This document shows, piece after piece, positions 8,301 to 17,373 of a stretch of DNA of 64,000 nucleotides; positions within the stretch are counted from its first letter, which is position 1; every line of letters begins with the position of its first letter. A model generated the notes under the pieces. The model ran no database searches, was not told the origin of the DNA, and saw nothing but the letters and a program-made list of their open reading frames with translations. Position numbers and translations under genes: made by a program. This DNA comes from Bacteroidales bacterium (GTDB lineage Bacteria > Bacteroidota > Bacteroidia > Bacteroidales > WCHB1-69). The DNA lies in NCBI GenBank assembly GCA_024400835.1, contig JAKSMC010000015.1, positions 1 to 64,000 on the forward strand, in the 5' to 3' direction.

Positions 8301-9668
8301 ATGATAAGTTTCGAAAATATACACAAGCCAAATTGGAAATATACGGCTCTGCGTCCCTATATAGAACTGATGCACAACTATGTGTTTTACAAAAACTTTT
8401 ACGTATTGCACCGTGAACGTATCCCGAAGGATGCGCCCATTGTCGCTATTTCCAACCACCAAAACGGGCTCAGTGATGCGCTCGGCATTCTTTTCACCTT
8501 TTCAAAAGACAAACGACACCCTGTGTTCATTGCCCGTGGCGATATTTTCAAGAATCCCGTCGCAGCCAAAGGACTGTACTTTCTGCGTATCATGCCGGCC
8601 TTCCGTCGCCAAGACGTGGGCTATGCCAATGTGAAGCACAACGAGGAAATTTTCGATCAGTCGGCAAAAATCCTGAATGACAACGGCGTGGTCGCTCTTT
8701 TCCCCGAAGCCGGGCATCAGGACAGGCATTTCTTAGGCACCTTCAAGAAGGGATTTGCCCGTATGGCATTCCGAGCCGCTGCCATGCGCGACTTCAAAGA
8801 GCCTGTATATGTGCTGCCGATGTCCAATCACTACACCAACTATTTCAGCGTACAAGGGCAGTTGGTGATGACTGTCGGCGAGCCCATCGACATTTCCTAT
8901 TTATACGACACCTACAAAGAGAAGCCCGACTTGGCGCTCAAGCAACTGACGGACCGTGCCCGCGAGGTGGTCGAAAGCCTGATGCTGAACATCAAAACCA
9001 AGGAATATTACGAAGAGTACGAAATGCTCTGCGAAATCTTCAGCCGTGAGATGCTCGTCAAAGAGGGTGTCGCGTTCAACCACCTGCCCAGCCAGCTCGA
9101 CGCGAGCAAACGAATCGTCGCCCGTCTGGAAAAACTGGAGCAAGAAGATCCGGAGAAGCACACCAAAATCATGGATGACACGTACCAGTATATCCGCTCT
9201 ATCGAGAAGCTGAATCTGCGCGACTGGGTATTTGCCAAGAAGATGTCCTTCTGGAGTCTGCTCGGCAATTTCCTGTTGTCCCTCATCCTGGCTCCCATCG
9301 TCATCGTAGGCTGGCTGCTGTATCTGATACCTTTTAATGCAAGTTATCTGATAACCAGAAATATCGAAGACCAGATGCTGCACTCCTCCTTCCATTTTGC
9401 GATTTGGACATTGGTATCTTACCCTATCTGGTTCATCATCTTATCTCTAATCATCGGCTTCACCACTCACCTGTGGTGGATTATCCCCATCTTATTCGTT
9501 GTCTGCCTGCTGACCGTCATCTACTATTTCCGCGGCAAAACACTCATCAAAAAGATGCATAACCGCCTCCGCCGTTTCGTGTTCTGGTATCGCGGCGACT
9601 ATCGATACAAAAAGGCTGTGAAATGCAGAGAGGAAATTGTGAAGATGATGCACGAGATTATGGGATAA
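8301..9668 (+). CDS. 1-acyl-glycerol-phosphate acyltransferase family protein (PlsC-like) with C-terminal membrane domain
   Basis: 455 residues from the ATG at 8301. The start at 8196 is rejected because a promoter element at 8266 lies between the two. The N-terminal domain carries the acyltransferase motif NHQNGLSD (H-x4-D) near residue 50, then FIARGD, and FPEAGHQD, matching the block that binds the glycerol phosphate. These enzymes transfer an acyl chain to lysophosphatidic acid at the inner membrane. The C-terminal third has three or four hydrophobic segments (about residues 315-410), more than a minimal PlsC. The true acceptor could be another phospholipid or lipid A precursor. Confidence 0.8.
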   Translation: MISFENIHKPNWKYTALRPYIELMHNYVFYKNFYVLHRERIPKDAPIVAISNHQNGLSDALGILFTFSKDKRHPVFIARGDIFKNPVAAKGLYFLRIMPAFRRQDVGYANVKHNEEIFDQSAKILNDNGVVALFPEAGHQDRHFLGTFKKGFARMAFRAAAMRDFKEPVYVLPMSNHYTNYFSVQGQLVMTVGEPIDISYLYDTYKEKPDLALKQLTDRAREVVESLMLNIKTKEYYEEYEMLCEIFSREMLVKEGVAFNHLPSQLDASKRIVARLEKLEQEDPEKHTKIMDDTYQYIRSIEKLNLRDWVFAKKMSFWSLLGNFLLSLILAPIVIVGWLLYLIPFNASYLITRNIEDQMLHSSFHFAIWTLVSYPIWFIILSLIIGFTTHLWWIIPILFVVCLLTVIYYFRGKTLIKKMHNRLRRFVFWYRGDYRYKKAVKCREEIVKMMHEIMG

Positions 9669-9671
9669 AGC

Positions 9672-9805
9672 CATTAGCCATTGGCTGCTGGCTATTAGCA
9701 TTTTGAACTTTGACATTGACTTTTGGGAGTTCCTCTTAAACCTTAAACCTTAAACTATAAACCTTTAACTTCTCACTTCTCACCTCTCACTTCTCACTTT
9801 AAACA
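9672..9805. repeat. Simple-repeat spacer (AAACCTT and CTTCTCA words)
   Basis: Spacer before feoAB made almost wholly of short words: ATTAGC copies, TTTGACATTGAC, three AAACCTT units and four CTTCTCAC/CCTCTCAC units. The same vocabulary recurs at 12682, 18973, 20325, 44881, 47358 and 52632. No gene is seen in it. Confidence 0.7.
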
Positions 9806-9812
9806 TAAAACT

Positions 9813-12170
9813 ATGACGCTCAAAGAACTATCCACAGGAAAATCGGCTGTTGTCCAGTCTGTCGGAGGGGAAGGCCCCAACCGGCAACATTTTTTGGACA
9901 TGGGCCTCATTCCAGGCGTTATTGTCACATTGGTGAAATACGCTCCCATGGGCGACCCCATGGAATTGATAATCCAAGGCTACTCACTCACTTTGCGTTT
10001 AGCCGATGCGGAACAGATTACCGTTGTGCCATGTGACGTCCAAAAAGACCACGGCCCCAGGCCCGATATTGACAACACACCGTACATTGACTCCCTGCAT
10101 GAGCACAACTCGCACCCGGGATTCGGTGAAAGCGGCAAATTCCATTCCAAAGAAGACGAGCACGAGCTCCCCAAAGGCGCCAAACTGACCTTCGCACTTG
10201 CCGGGCAGCAGAACTGCGGCAAGACCACTCTTTTCAACCAAATAACAGGTTCGAACCAGCACGTCGGCAATTTCCCCGGGGTCACAGTCGACCGCAAGGA
10301 AGGCGTCATCAAAGGGCATCCGGAGACCTCCATCACGGACCTTCCCGGCATCTATTCCTTATCTCCTTACACAGAAGAGGAGGTGGTTTCCCGCCGTTTT
10401 ATTTTAGATGAAAAGCCCAAGGGCATCATCAATGTCGTTGACGCTTCGAACATCGAGCGCCACCTCTACCTCACCATGCAGTTGATGGAGTTAGACGTTC
10501 CTATGGTACTGGCCCTGAACATGATGGATGAGGTTCGCAACAACGGAGGCAGCATCCGTGTCAACGAGATGGAAAAGATCTTGGGGATACCTGTTGTGCC
10601 CATTGCCGCGGCACAGAACGAAGGCATTGACGAATTGGTCGAGCACGCCATACACGTGGCCAAGTACCAGGAAATCCATGCGCGCCAGGACTTCTGCGAC
10701 AAGGACGAAGCCGGCGGTGCCGTCCACCGCTGTCTGCACAGCATCATGCACCTGATAGAAGACCATGCCCAGCGCGCCGGCATTCCCGTGCGCTTTGCGG
10801 CAGGCAAATTAGTGGAAGGTGACCATACCATCTTAGAGGCCCTGAAATTGGACCAAAACGAAAAGGAAATGCTGGAGCACATCCTTGTGCAGTTGGAAGA
10901 CGAACGCGGTTTGGACCCGTCCGCCGCCATGGCCGACATGCGGTTCTCCTTCATCCACAAGCTGTGTTCGCACACCGTCGTGAAACCAGAGGAAAGCAAG
11001 GAGCGCATCCGCAGCAAGAAAATCGACGAATTCCTGACCGGCAAATGGACGGCAATCCCCTCCTTCATCATTGTGATGTGTTTGGTCATCTGGCTCTCCA
11101 TCGACGTTTTGGGTTCTCCGCTGCAGAACCTGCTCGATCGTGGTTTCTCCTCTCTTTCAAACATCTGCCGAACAACCATGCTCCAAAACCACGTCAGCCC
11201 CACCATCATATCGCTCGTCACCGACGGTATTTTCAGCGGTGTGGGCTGCGTGCTGAGCTTCATGCCCATCATCATCATCCTGTTCTTCTTTCTGAGCCTT
11301 ATTGAAGACAGCGGCTATATGGCGCGCATCGCGTTTGTGACCGACAAGTTGCTGCGCCGCATCGGTCTTTCCGGGCGCAGCATTGTGCCTTTGCTCATCG
11401 GCTTCGGCTGCTCCGTACCCGCCATCATGGCCACCCGGACGCTGCCGTCCGCCCGCGACCGTCTGAAAACCATCCTGCTCACGCCATTTATGAGTTGTTC
11501 GGCCAAGATACCCATCTACGCATTCTTCACTGCGACATTCTTCCCGGGCCACGGCGGGCTCATCCTCACCGGGCTCTATCTGCTCAGCATACTTATCGGA
11601 GTCGTCCTTGCCTTGATTTCCAAGCACTTCAGCGACAACAGCCAGGCTGCCCCGTTCGTCATGGAATTGCCCAATTATCGAATGCCGAAAGCCAAGAATG
11701 TGGCCCATTTGCTGTGGGACAAGACCAAGGACTTCGTGCAGAAGGCCTTCACCGTAATCTTTGTGGCCACCATCATCATCTGGTTCCTGCAGACCTTCAA
11801 CTTCAGATTCGAGATGGTTGAAAACGGGGAAGGCAGCATCTTAGCCTGGATAGCAGGAGGCATAGCCCCGCTCTTCAAGCCCATCGGATTGGGAGACTGG
11901 CGCATTGTCACCGCATTGATAACCGGATTTTTAGCCAAGGAGAGTGTTGTCGCCACAATTGGAGTTTTGAATGTAGCCCCCATGTTGACCACGGCATCCG
12001 CGGTTTCAATGTTGATATTCTGCTTGTTATACACGCCGTGTGTGGCCGCCATTGCCGCCGTCAAACGAGAACTCGGCAGCAAATGGACCATCTTCGTTGT
12101 CATCTTCCAATGCGTCATCGCATGGATTTTCGCCCTCATCGCCTACCTCATTGCGGGAGCCTTGATATAA
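9813..12170 (+). CDS. feoB: Ferrous iron transporter, fused FeoA-FeoB
   Basis: 785 residues. Residues 1-75 form a FeoA SH3-like domain (FLDMGLIPG). A linker rich in His and acidic residues (about 85-122) follows. The FeoB G domain comes next with Walker A/G1 GQQNCGKT at 131-138, the G2 region NFPGVTVDRKEG, G3 DLPG and G4 NMMD. From residue about 410 the polytopic Gate-containing membrane domain follows, with the GFGCSVPAIMATR and CSAKIPIY core segments. It imports Fe2+ across the inner membrane. The fusion of FeoA to FeoB is common in Bacteroidota. It stands alone between repeat-filled spacers. Confidence 0.95.
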   Translation: MTLKELSTGKSAVVQSVGGEGPNRQHFLDMGLIPGVIVTLVKYAPMGDPMELIIQGYSLTLRLADAEQITVVPCDVQKDHGPRPDIDNTPYIDSLHEHNSHPGFGESGKFHSKEDEHELPKGAKLTFALAGQQNCGKTTLFNQITGSNQHVGNFPGVTVDRKEGVIKGHPETSITDLPGIYSLSPYTEEEVVSRRFILDEKPKGIINVVDASNIERHLYLTMQLMELDVPMVLALNMMDEVRNNGGSIRVNEMEKILGIPVVPIAAAQNEGIDELVEHAIHVAKYQEIHARQDFCDKDEAGGAVHRCLHSIMHLIEDHAQRAGIPVRFAAGKLVEGDHTILEALKLDQNEKEMLEHILVQLEDERGLDPSAAMADMRFSFIHKLCSHTVVKPEESKERIRSKKIDEFLTGKWTAIPSFIIVMCLVIWLSIDVLGSPLQNLLDRGFSSLSNICRTTMLQNHVSPTIISLVTDGIFSGVGCVLSFMPIIIILFFFLSLIEDSGYMARIAFVTDKLLRRIGLSGRSIVPLLIGFGCSVPAIMATRTLPSARDRLKTILLTPFMSCSAKIPIYAFFTATFFPGHGGLILTGLYLLSILIGVVLALISKHFSDNSQAAPFVMELPNYRMPKAKNVAHLLWDKTKDFVQKAFTVIFVATIIIWFLQTFNFRFEMVENGEGSILAWIAGGIAPLFKPIGLGDWRIVTALITGFLAKESVVATIGVLNVAPMLTTASAVSMLIFCLLYTPCVAAIAAVKRELGSKWTIFVVIFQCVIAWIFALIAYLIAGALI

Positions 12171-12212
12171 TTCCCGTGAACAGTCCAGGTTCAAGGTTTA
12201 ATGTTTAAAGGG

Positions 12213-12587
12213 CTAATTGCTCATAAAAGCACGGCCGACGTAGAAGAGCAGGAAGCCTGCTACGATGCTGGCGCAGAGGTAGCCGATGGCGACGAAAAGT
12301 TGGCCGCTATCCATTAGGCGATAGGTGTCAGCCATAAATGTGGAAAACGTAGTGAAGGCTCCGCAGAGGCCTGCTGTGAGCAACAGGTACACGCCGGCAT
12401 TCAGATGGGTGTACTTTTCACCCAAGCCCATAAACAAGCCCAGCAGGAAACAGCCCACCACATTGACGATAAAAGTGCCCCACGGAAGGGCGGTCCAATG
12501 CCAGCGATTGCAAAGTATACCAACAAGATAGCGCAATGCGGCACCGACAGATCCGCCCAACATCACCCACAATATATTTTTAAGCAT
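12213..12587 (-). CDS. crcB: Fluoride exporter CrcB/Fluc
   Basis: 124 residues, four membrane helices. Family signatures are all present: GGSVGAALRY at the N-terminus, GTFIVNVVGCFLLG in helix two, and GLCGAFTTFSTF with the helix break that binds the central Na+. Fluc proteins form dual-topology dimers that let F- leave the cell. I looked for a fluoride riboswitch in the leader and did not see one. The gene faces feoAB and is divergent from the secreted phosphatase/nuclease. Confidence 0.95.
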   Translation of the reverse strand: MLKNILWVMLGGSVGAALRYLVGILCNRWHWTALPWGTFIVNVVGCFLLGLFMGLGEKYTHLNAGVYLLLTAGLCGAFTTFSTFMADTYRLMDSGQLFVAIGYLCASIVAGFLLFYVGRAFMSN

Positions 12588-12609
12588 ATTCCTTGTGTTT
12601 TAAACGGTC

Positions 12610-12618
12610 GCAAAAATA
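12610..12618 (-). promoter_or_regulatory. Promoter -7 element for crcB
   Basis: TATTTTTGC on the minus strand, 22 bp before the crcB start. Confidence 0.55.
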
Positions 12619-12623
12619 CAAAT

Positions 12624-12663
12624 AATGCGATAATGTGCTAATGTGCTAATGTGCTAATGCGAT
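12624..12663. repeat. Five 8-bp tandem units between crcB and the secreted phosphatase gene
   Basis: AATGCGAT, then three AATGTGCT units, then AATGCGAT again, giving a symmetrical 40-bp array about 10 bp from the crcB promoter element. It could be an operator or simply a variable-number repeat. Confidence 0.7.
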
Positions 12664-12681
12664 AATTATACATATATACTC

Positions 12682-12733
12682 TTTAAACCTTAAACTTTAA
12701 ACCTTGAATCTTGTGCCTTGAAACCTGAAACTA
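12682..12733. repeat. Simple-repeat spacer (AAACCTT/GAAACCT words)
   Basis: Run of CTTTAAACCTTAAAC, CTTTAAACCTTGAATC and CCTTGAAACCTGAAAC words directly before the promoter at 12741. Same family as the spacers at 9672 and 18973. Confidence 0.65.
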
Positions 12734-12740
12734 TTTTTTG

Positions 12741-12749
12741 TATCTTTGC
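12741..12749 (+). promoter_or_regulatory. Promoter -7 element for the endonuclease/phosphatase gene
   Basis: TATCTTTGC, 26 bp before the ATG at 12776. It overlaps the alternative start at 12746 and so excludes it. Confidence 0.6.
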
Positions 12750-12775
12750 AACCTTATTTTTCAAGGTGTAAAAGC

Positions 12776-13672
12776 ATGAAAAGAGCACTATTAACCAGCA
12801 TACTATTCTTTGCGATTCTTCTTGTGAGCGCACAACAACCGCAACGAAATCCAGAGTCCGAAAGCAGGACTTACAAAGTCATGTCGTTCAACATCCGCAT
12901 GAGTGGATTTTCCCAAAGTGATGGCATCAATGCCTGGAGCAACCGCAAAGAGGCTGTCATCAACATGATTCATGACGTGGACGCCGACTTTTTCGGTGTG
13001 CAGGAAATGCTGCCCGACCAGAAGCAGTATCTTCGCAAGCACCTCAAAGAATATGGCATGGTGGGTGTCGGCCGCGACGATGGCAAGAACGAAGGCGAAT
13101 GCATGGCCATTTTCTACAAGAAAAAAGACTTCAAACTGATAAAAGGACGCACCTTCTGGCTGAGCGAAACGCCCGAGGCCGTTTCCAAAGGCTGGGACGC
13201 AGCCTGCAAAAGAACGCTGACCTACACTTGCCTGCAAGACAAGAGAAACAATCAGAACATCTACTATTTCAACACACATCTTGACCACATGGGCAAAATA
13301 GCAAGACGCGAGTCCGTGAAGCTCATCTGCCGCATCATTGATTCCATCTGCCCACAGAAGGAACTCGTGCCTGTGATTCTGAGCGGCGACATGAACTCCA
13401 CCATTGAGGATGACATCTTCAGACCTTTTGAAAAGAACGGGATGGCGGCCTCCCGCAACAAAGCGAAAAAGAGCAGTTCCTTAGACACATACAATGCCTA
13501 CGACAAAGACGGCACCTTCGTCACGAACAAAGGAGCCCACGTGATTGACCACTTCTTCAACAGCGCATGCGTTGAAGTAGCCGAATTCCAAACTAATGTC
13601 AAAGACTACGGGGTGCCTTATATATCAGACCACTACCCTATCATCCTCACATTCAGCATAAAGAAAAAATAA
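12776..13672 (+). CDS. Secreted endonuclease/exonuclease/phosphatase family protein
   Basis: 298 residues with a signal peptide (MKRALLTSILFFAILLVSAQ). The DNase I-like metal phosphoesterase core is complete: Asn in MSFNIR, Glu in GVQEM, His in FNTHLDH, Asp and Asn in SGDMN, and the terminal SDHYP. These enzymes hydrolyse phosphodiesters or phosphate monoesters. The exported location suggests scavenging of phosphate or nucleic acid outside the cytoplasm, but the substrate cannot be told from sequence. Confidence 0.85.
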   Translation: MKRALLTSILFFAILLVSAQQPQRNPESESRTYKVMSFNIRMSGFSQSDGINAWSNRKEAVINMIHDVDADFFGVQEMLPDQKQYLRKHLKEYGMVGVGRDDGKNEGECMAIFYKKKDFKLIKGRTFWLSETPEAVSKGWDAACKRTLTYTCLQDKRNNQNIYYFNTHLDHMGKIARRESVKLICRIIDSICPQKELVPVILSGDMNSTIEDDIFRPFEKNGMAASRNKAKKSSSLDTYNAYDKDGTFVTNKGAHVIDHFFNSACVEVAEFQTNVKDYGVPYISDHYPIILTFSIKKK

Positions 13673-13726
13673 ACAGACATCACAATATAGAACTAATTAG
13701 AACGTTACTCAAACGTTATTTTGATT

Positions 13727-14659
13727 ATGAAAAAGACGATACTCTTCTCCATTTTAGCATGTATGATTGCCTGTCTGTCAAGTTGTGACAAGACAGATCT
13801 GACGCCGGCATATATATACATCACCGCTGAGGACCTTGAAAACTGCGTGAACGTCAGCACGTTCAACACAGACCACGACCTCCATTTCGACAGCGAGCAA
13901 CTCAGCGCCCTGCAGCAGCACTCCTTCACGCACGTAAACGTGACGGTCAACAACAAGAATCTCGGCTGTTGGCAGCTCCCGTGTAAAGTCCCCGTGCTGG
14001 GCGTCAATGAAAACGACTCCTCGACTTTGGAAATCGTGCCCTGCTTCAAAATGACGGGTATGAACCACACCATCAAAGGTTATCCGTTTTTCGACAGACT
14101 CAAGCAGAAAATAATGCTCAGAAAGAACGAAACCTACAATGTATCCAGCAATCCTCCGAAGTTCAAATACAGCACTTACACGCGTTTTCCAATGTTTGAG
14201 ACCTTTTCAAACAGTTCGTCCTTCACTCCCACAGATTCCACCAACACGCACGGTTTCTTTCCGACGGAGGTGGACGGAAGAACCGTTGGCGAACTTGTTT
14301 TGGAAGACGAGAATGCCAGTTTCGATTTGAAATCTGTGGGCCTCACCTTGCCCACCTACAACTATCGTGTGTTCCTCGAAGTGAACTACAAGACCGAAGG
14401 AGACATTGAAATCGGCATGCAGCTTTCCACAGCGCACAACCCCAACACCGTATATCCGTTAGGCGGCATTTTCGCATCCAACGGCGAGTGGAAGACCATC
14501 TATTTCGAACTGACCAACATCATTCACAATTACAACAATTACTCTGGGGCGGCAGCCACTGTAGGCACTTTGTTTTTCAGCGGCATCGGCAATGCCGGCG
14601 GCGCCCCGACTCATTTTTACATTGACAACGTAAAAGTCATTTATCAACCTGGTTCCTAA
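13727..14659 (+). CDS. Lipoprotein of unknown function, PCMD/jelly-roll-like C-terminus
   Basis: 310 residues from the ATG at 13727. The signal peptide ends in a lipobox (CLSSC), so the mature protein is lipid-anchored. The C-terminal half has the sequence style of a beta-sandwich carbohydrate-binding domain (FEVDGRTVGELVLEDENASF-like core, then YRVFLEVNYKT, and FYIDNVKVIY at the end). No catalytic motif is seen. It lies 6 bp before the sugar transferase and may be co-transcribed with it, hinting at an envelope polysaccharide role; this is inference. Confidence 0.6.
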   Translation: MKKTILFSILACMIACLSSCDKTDLTPAYIYITAEDLENCVNVSTFNTDHDLHFDSEQLSALQQHSFTHVNVTVNNKNLGCWQLPCKVPVLGVNENDSSTLEIVPCFKMTGMNHTIKGYPFFDRLKQKIMLRKNETYNVSSNPPKFKYSTYTRFPMFETFSNSSSFTPTDSTNTHGFFPTEVDGRTVGELVLEDENASFDLKSVGLTLPTYNYRVFLEVNYKTEGDIEIGMQLSTAHNPNTVYPLGGIFASNGEWKTIYFELTNIIHNYNNYSGAAATVGTLFFSGIGNAGGAPTHFYIDNVKVIYQPGS

Positions 14660-14665
14660 TCCTTC

Positions 14666-16087
14666 ATGAACAAAAAGAGACTCACCTTTCTATACATCTT
14701 ATTCGACGTACTCGCATCCATTATCACCTGGGGGTGCTTCTACATTTACCGCAAGCATATCGGCGAAGGTCTTGATTTCAGTGCCATCGGCAACGCCATG
14801 GCCGGCGACCCCAAATTCTTCTGGGGCCTGCTGCTCTGTCCTATTTACTGGATAATCCTCCATGCCTTTATCGGCTATTACAATAAGATTTATAGAAAAT
14901 CACGGTTGAACGAGTTGGGCACCACCTTGGGAATCACTTTATTTGGCGCCCTTATTTTCTTCTTCGCCTTTATTTTGGATGACATCGTAACCACGCCGAA
15001 CGACTACGTGCGCTACATGCTGTTCCTTTTTGCCGTACAATTTCTGACTACGTACATTCCGCGCGTCATCATTACCACACGCATCAACCACAAGATTCAC
15101 GACGGCGAGATCGGCTTCAACACTATCATCATCGGCAATGACGAAAAAGCGCTTCAGGCATATAACACGGTGACACAGCAAAATCCGCGCTCCGGCAACC
15201 TGTTAGTCGGATACGTCAAGGTTGAAGAAGGCACTGAAGATGTTTTGGACGGCAAGCTCAACTGCTTGGGCACCATTTCCAAACTGGCAGACATCATCAA
15301 CGACAACCATATCGAAGAACTGATCATCGCGCTGCACAACGGCCAACGCAAATACATCGAGCAGGTCGTGCTCATGGCGCGAGACAACCACAACCTCACG
15401 CTCAGCGTAATACCACAGCATCAGGATTTCGTGCTCGGCACAGTGAAGACGAACTCCGTGATGTACGAGCCGCTGATATCCATCACACCGGAATATCTGC
15501 CTACCTGGCAGCGATTCATCAAGCGCGGCTGCGACTTCATCTTCTCCCTTATCGCGCTCATCCTTTTGCTGCCGCTGTACATCTTCTTAGCCATCGGAGT
15601 GAAGAAGTCCTCCCCGGGACCTATCTTCTATAAGCAGGAACGTATCGGTTTCAGAGGAAAGCCTTTCAATATTATCAAGTTCCGTTCGATGCGCCAAGAT
15701 GCCGAAGAATCAGGCCCGATGCTATCCTCCAAGTCGGACGACCGCATCACCAAATTCGGCAAGTTCATGCGCCAGTATCGTTTGGACGAGACCCCGCAGT
15801 TCTACAACGTGCTCATCGGCGATATGTCATTGGTAGGCCCGCGCCCGGAACGCCAATATTATATTGATAAAATCACAGAACGTGCGCCCTACTACAAACT
15901 GCTGCTCGGCATCAAACCCGGCATCACATCCTGGGGGCAGGTCAAATTCGGCTATGCTGAAAATGTGGACGAAATGATTGAGCGCCTCCGCTGGGACATT
16001 CTCTACATTGAGAACATGTCTCTCCAAATGGACATCAAAATCCTCATCTACACCGTACTTATCGTCTTAAAGAAAGAAGGCAAATAG
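14666..16087 (+). CDS. Undecaprenyl-phosphate sugar phosphotransferase (polyprenyl glycosylphosphotransferase)
   Basis: 473 residues. N-terminal four-helix membrane region (about residues 1-140), a nucleotide-binding-like middle domain (140-270), then the bacterial sugar transferase domain from about 285: RGCDFIFSLIAL membrane hairpin, PIFYKQERIGFRGKPF, KFRSMR, RLDETPQFYNVL and GDMSLVGPRPER. This is the WcaJ/WbaP layout, which starts polysaccharide repeat units by moving hexose-1-phosphate from a UDP-sugar to undecaprenyl phosphate. The exact sugar is not known. No other polysaccharide genes adjoin it. Confidence 0.9.
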   Translation: MNKKRLTFLYILFDVLASIITWGCFYIYRKHIGEGLDFSAIGNAMAGDPKFFWGLLLCPIYWIILHAFIGYYNKIYRKSRLNELGTTLGITLFGALIFFFAFILDDIVTTPNDYVRYMLFLFAVQFLTTYIPRVIITTRINHKIHDGEIGFNTIIIGNDEKALQAYNTVTQQNPRSGNLLVGYVKVEEGTEDVLDGKLNCLGTISKLADIINDNHIEELIIALHNGQRKYIEQVVLMARDNHNLTLSVIPQHQDFVLGTVKTNSVMYEPLISITPEYLPTWQRFIKRGCDFIFSLIALILLLPLYIFLAIGVKKSSPGPIFYKQERIGFRGKPFNIIKFRSMRQDAEESGPMLSSKSDDRITKFGKFMRQYRLDETPQFYNVLIGDMSLVGPRPERQYYIDKITERAPYYKLLLGIKPGITSWGQVKFGYAENVDEMIERLRWDILYIENMSLQMDIKILIYTVLIVLKKEGK

Positions 16088-16116
16088 ATCTGCCAACACT
16101 TTTGGTGACATCTCTT

Positions 16117-17373
16117 ATGAAAAAAATTTTTTCCTTATTCTTTTTATTAACAGTTTTCGGACTCTCCTCCGGCTACTGTCAAAACAGCCTCTCCGCCAGG
16201 AAAATCGACCAACTGCTCAACTTCTATGCTAAAGCGATGGCTGAGGAATGCCCCATCGCTTTAAACGACAAGGGCAATATCACAGACCTTCGTTATAAGG
16301 ACAAGGAATTCTATATGGACATTGTCCTGTACGAAAATCCAACATTCTTCAAATCTGTATCTGACAATCCTGCATTATATAAAAAAACCTATGCCGCAGC
16401 TTGGTACTATCTCCTGCAAGAAGTCTGTAATGCTGACTTCCGCTATAAAGGTTTAACCCTTACAGAAGAGCAACTCTATTCACACATCACGGGAACCAAT
16501 ATTTTGATAATTGAAAAGAACACGCACAAAAGTATAGAGCTCAAAATTCCCACCGCAGACATTATCAAAGCCAAAGATTACAAATTTGGAGAGTTCCTGG
16601 AAGACGAAATCAATCGCGAAGACTTTATTCAAAACATCACCGAAGAACAATATAAGGAAAGCGTCCGTGAAGAATCCAAGTCAACGTGCCCTATGGAGAT
16701 GGGAAATATAACTATGGACAGCATGCAGTACGACAACAAAACACTCACCTATTACTATTCATTGTCGTCAAAGAACCTTTTAACTAGTGACATAGGCGAT
16801 TTAAAAGAAAAACTCGCAAGGCAGATCAAATCGAGAGGTCTGGACATTCCCCTTTACAAAAACATATTAAAATTCAATGCTGGAATTGCCTACAACTACT
16901 ATATATACGATCTCGATAGTAATTACAACATACGTTTTGAGCCCGAGGAATTGGCTGCATTGCTTTCGATAACGGATGAGGAGTCCTCAGCAAATTCAAT
17001 CGAGGCATTGAAAGATCTTTGCTACAATCAAAATCTTGCATGTCCGACAAAAATAGACGACCTCACCATACTGGATTCCGCCACACTTTCCAACAATCGA
17101 CTTATTTTTCACTATACAGTTACGGAACATGCGCAATATACAATCAGTACTATGCAAGAGAACAAAGATCTGATTAAGGCAAGTTTTATAACATCTTTGG
17201 AAAACCCCGACAATCCCATTGGATCATACTTCATAAAATCCTGTGCAAAAGCCCAATACGGGATTACGCACATCTACAGCACCCAAGATCACATGAAGAC
17301 TGCTACAATAGATATTTCTGCAGAAGAAATTAAAGATATTTCAAAATCGATTCCAGACGTCAACAATGATTAG
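16117..17373 (+). CDS. Exported protein with three internal repeats, function unknown
   Basis: 418 residues from the ATG at 16117, which starts a clear signal peptide (MKKIFSLFFLLTVFGLSSG). The mature protein looks like three copies of one domain of roughly 120 residues. Each begins with a Cys-Pro pair and a short strand pattern: CPIALNDKGNITDLRYKDKE, then CPMEMGNITMDSMQYDNK, then CPTKIDDLTILDSATLSNN, each followed by an aromatic strand (FYMDIVLYE, YYYSL, FHYTV). I do not recognise the family. It overlaps the HAD gene by 8 bp, so the two are probably coupled. Confidence 0.6.
   Translation: MKKIFSLFFLLTVFGLSSGYCQNSLSARKIDQLLNFYAKAMAEECPIALNDKGNITDLRYKDKEFYMDIVLYENPTFFKSVSDNPALYKKTYAAAWYYLLQEVCNADFRYKGLTLTEEQLYSHITGTNILIIEKNTHKSIELKIPTADIIKAKDYKFGEFLEDEINREDFIQNITEEQYKESVREESKSTCPMEMGNITMDSMQYDNKTLTYYYSLSSKNLLTSDIGDLKEKLARQIKSRGLDIPLYKNILKFNAGIAYNYYIYDLDSNYNIRFEPEELAALLSITDEESSANSIEALKDLCYNQNLACPTKIDDLTILDSATLSNNRLIFHYTVTEHAQYTISTMQENKDLIKASFITSLENPDNPIGSYFIKSCAKAQYGITHIYSTQDHMKTATIDISAEEIKDISKSIPDVNND

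Noticed and set aside
12588..12740. Fluoride riboswitch in the crcB leader
   Set aside because: The leader between the promoter element and crcB is only about 20 bp and no pseudoknot-like GC-rich structure is visible.
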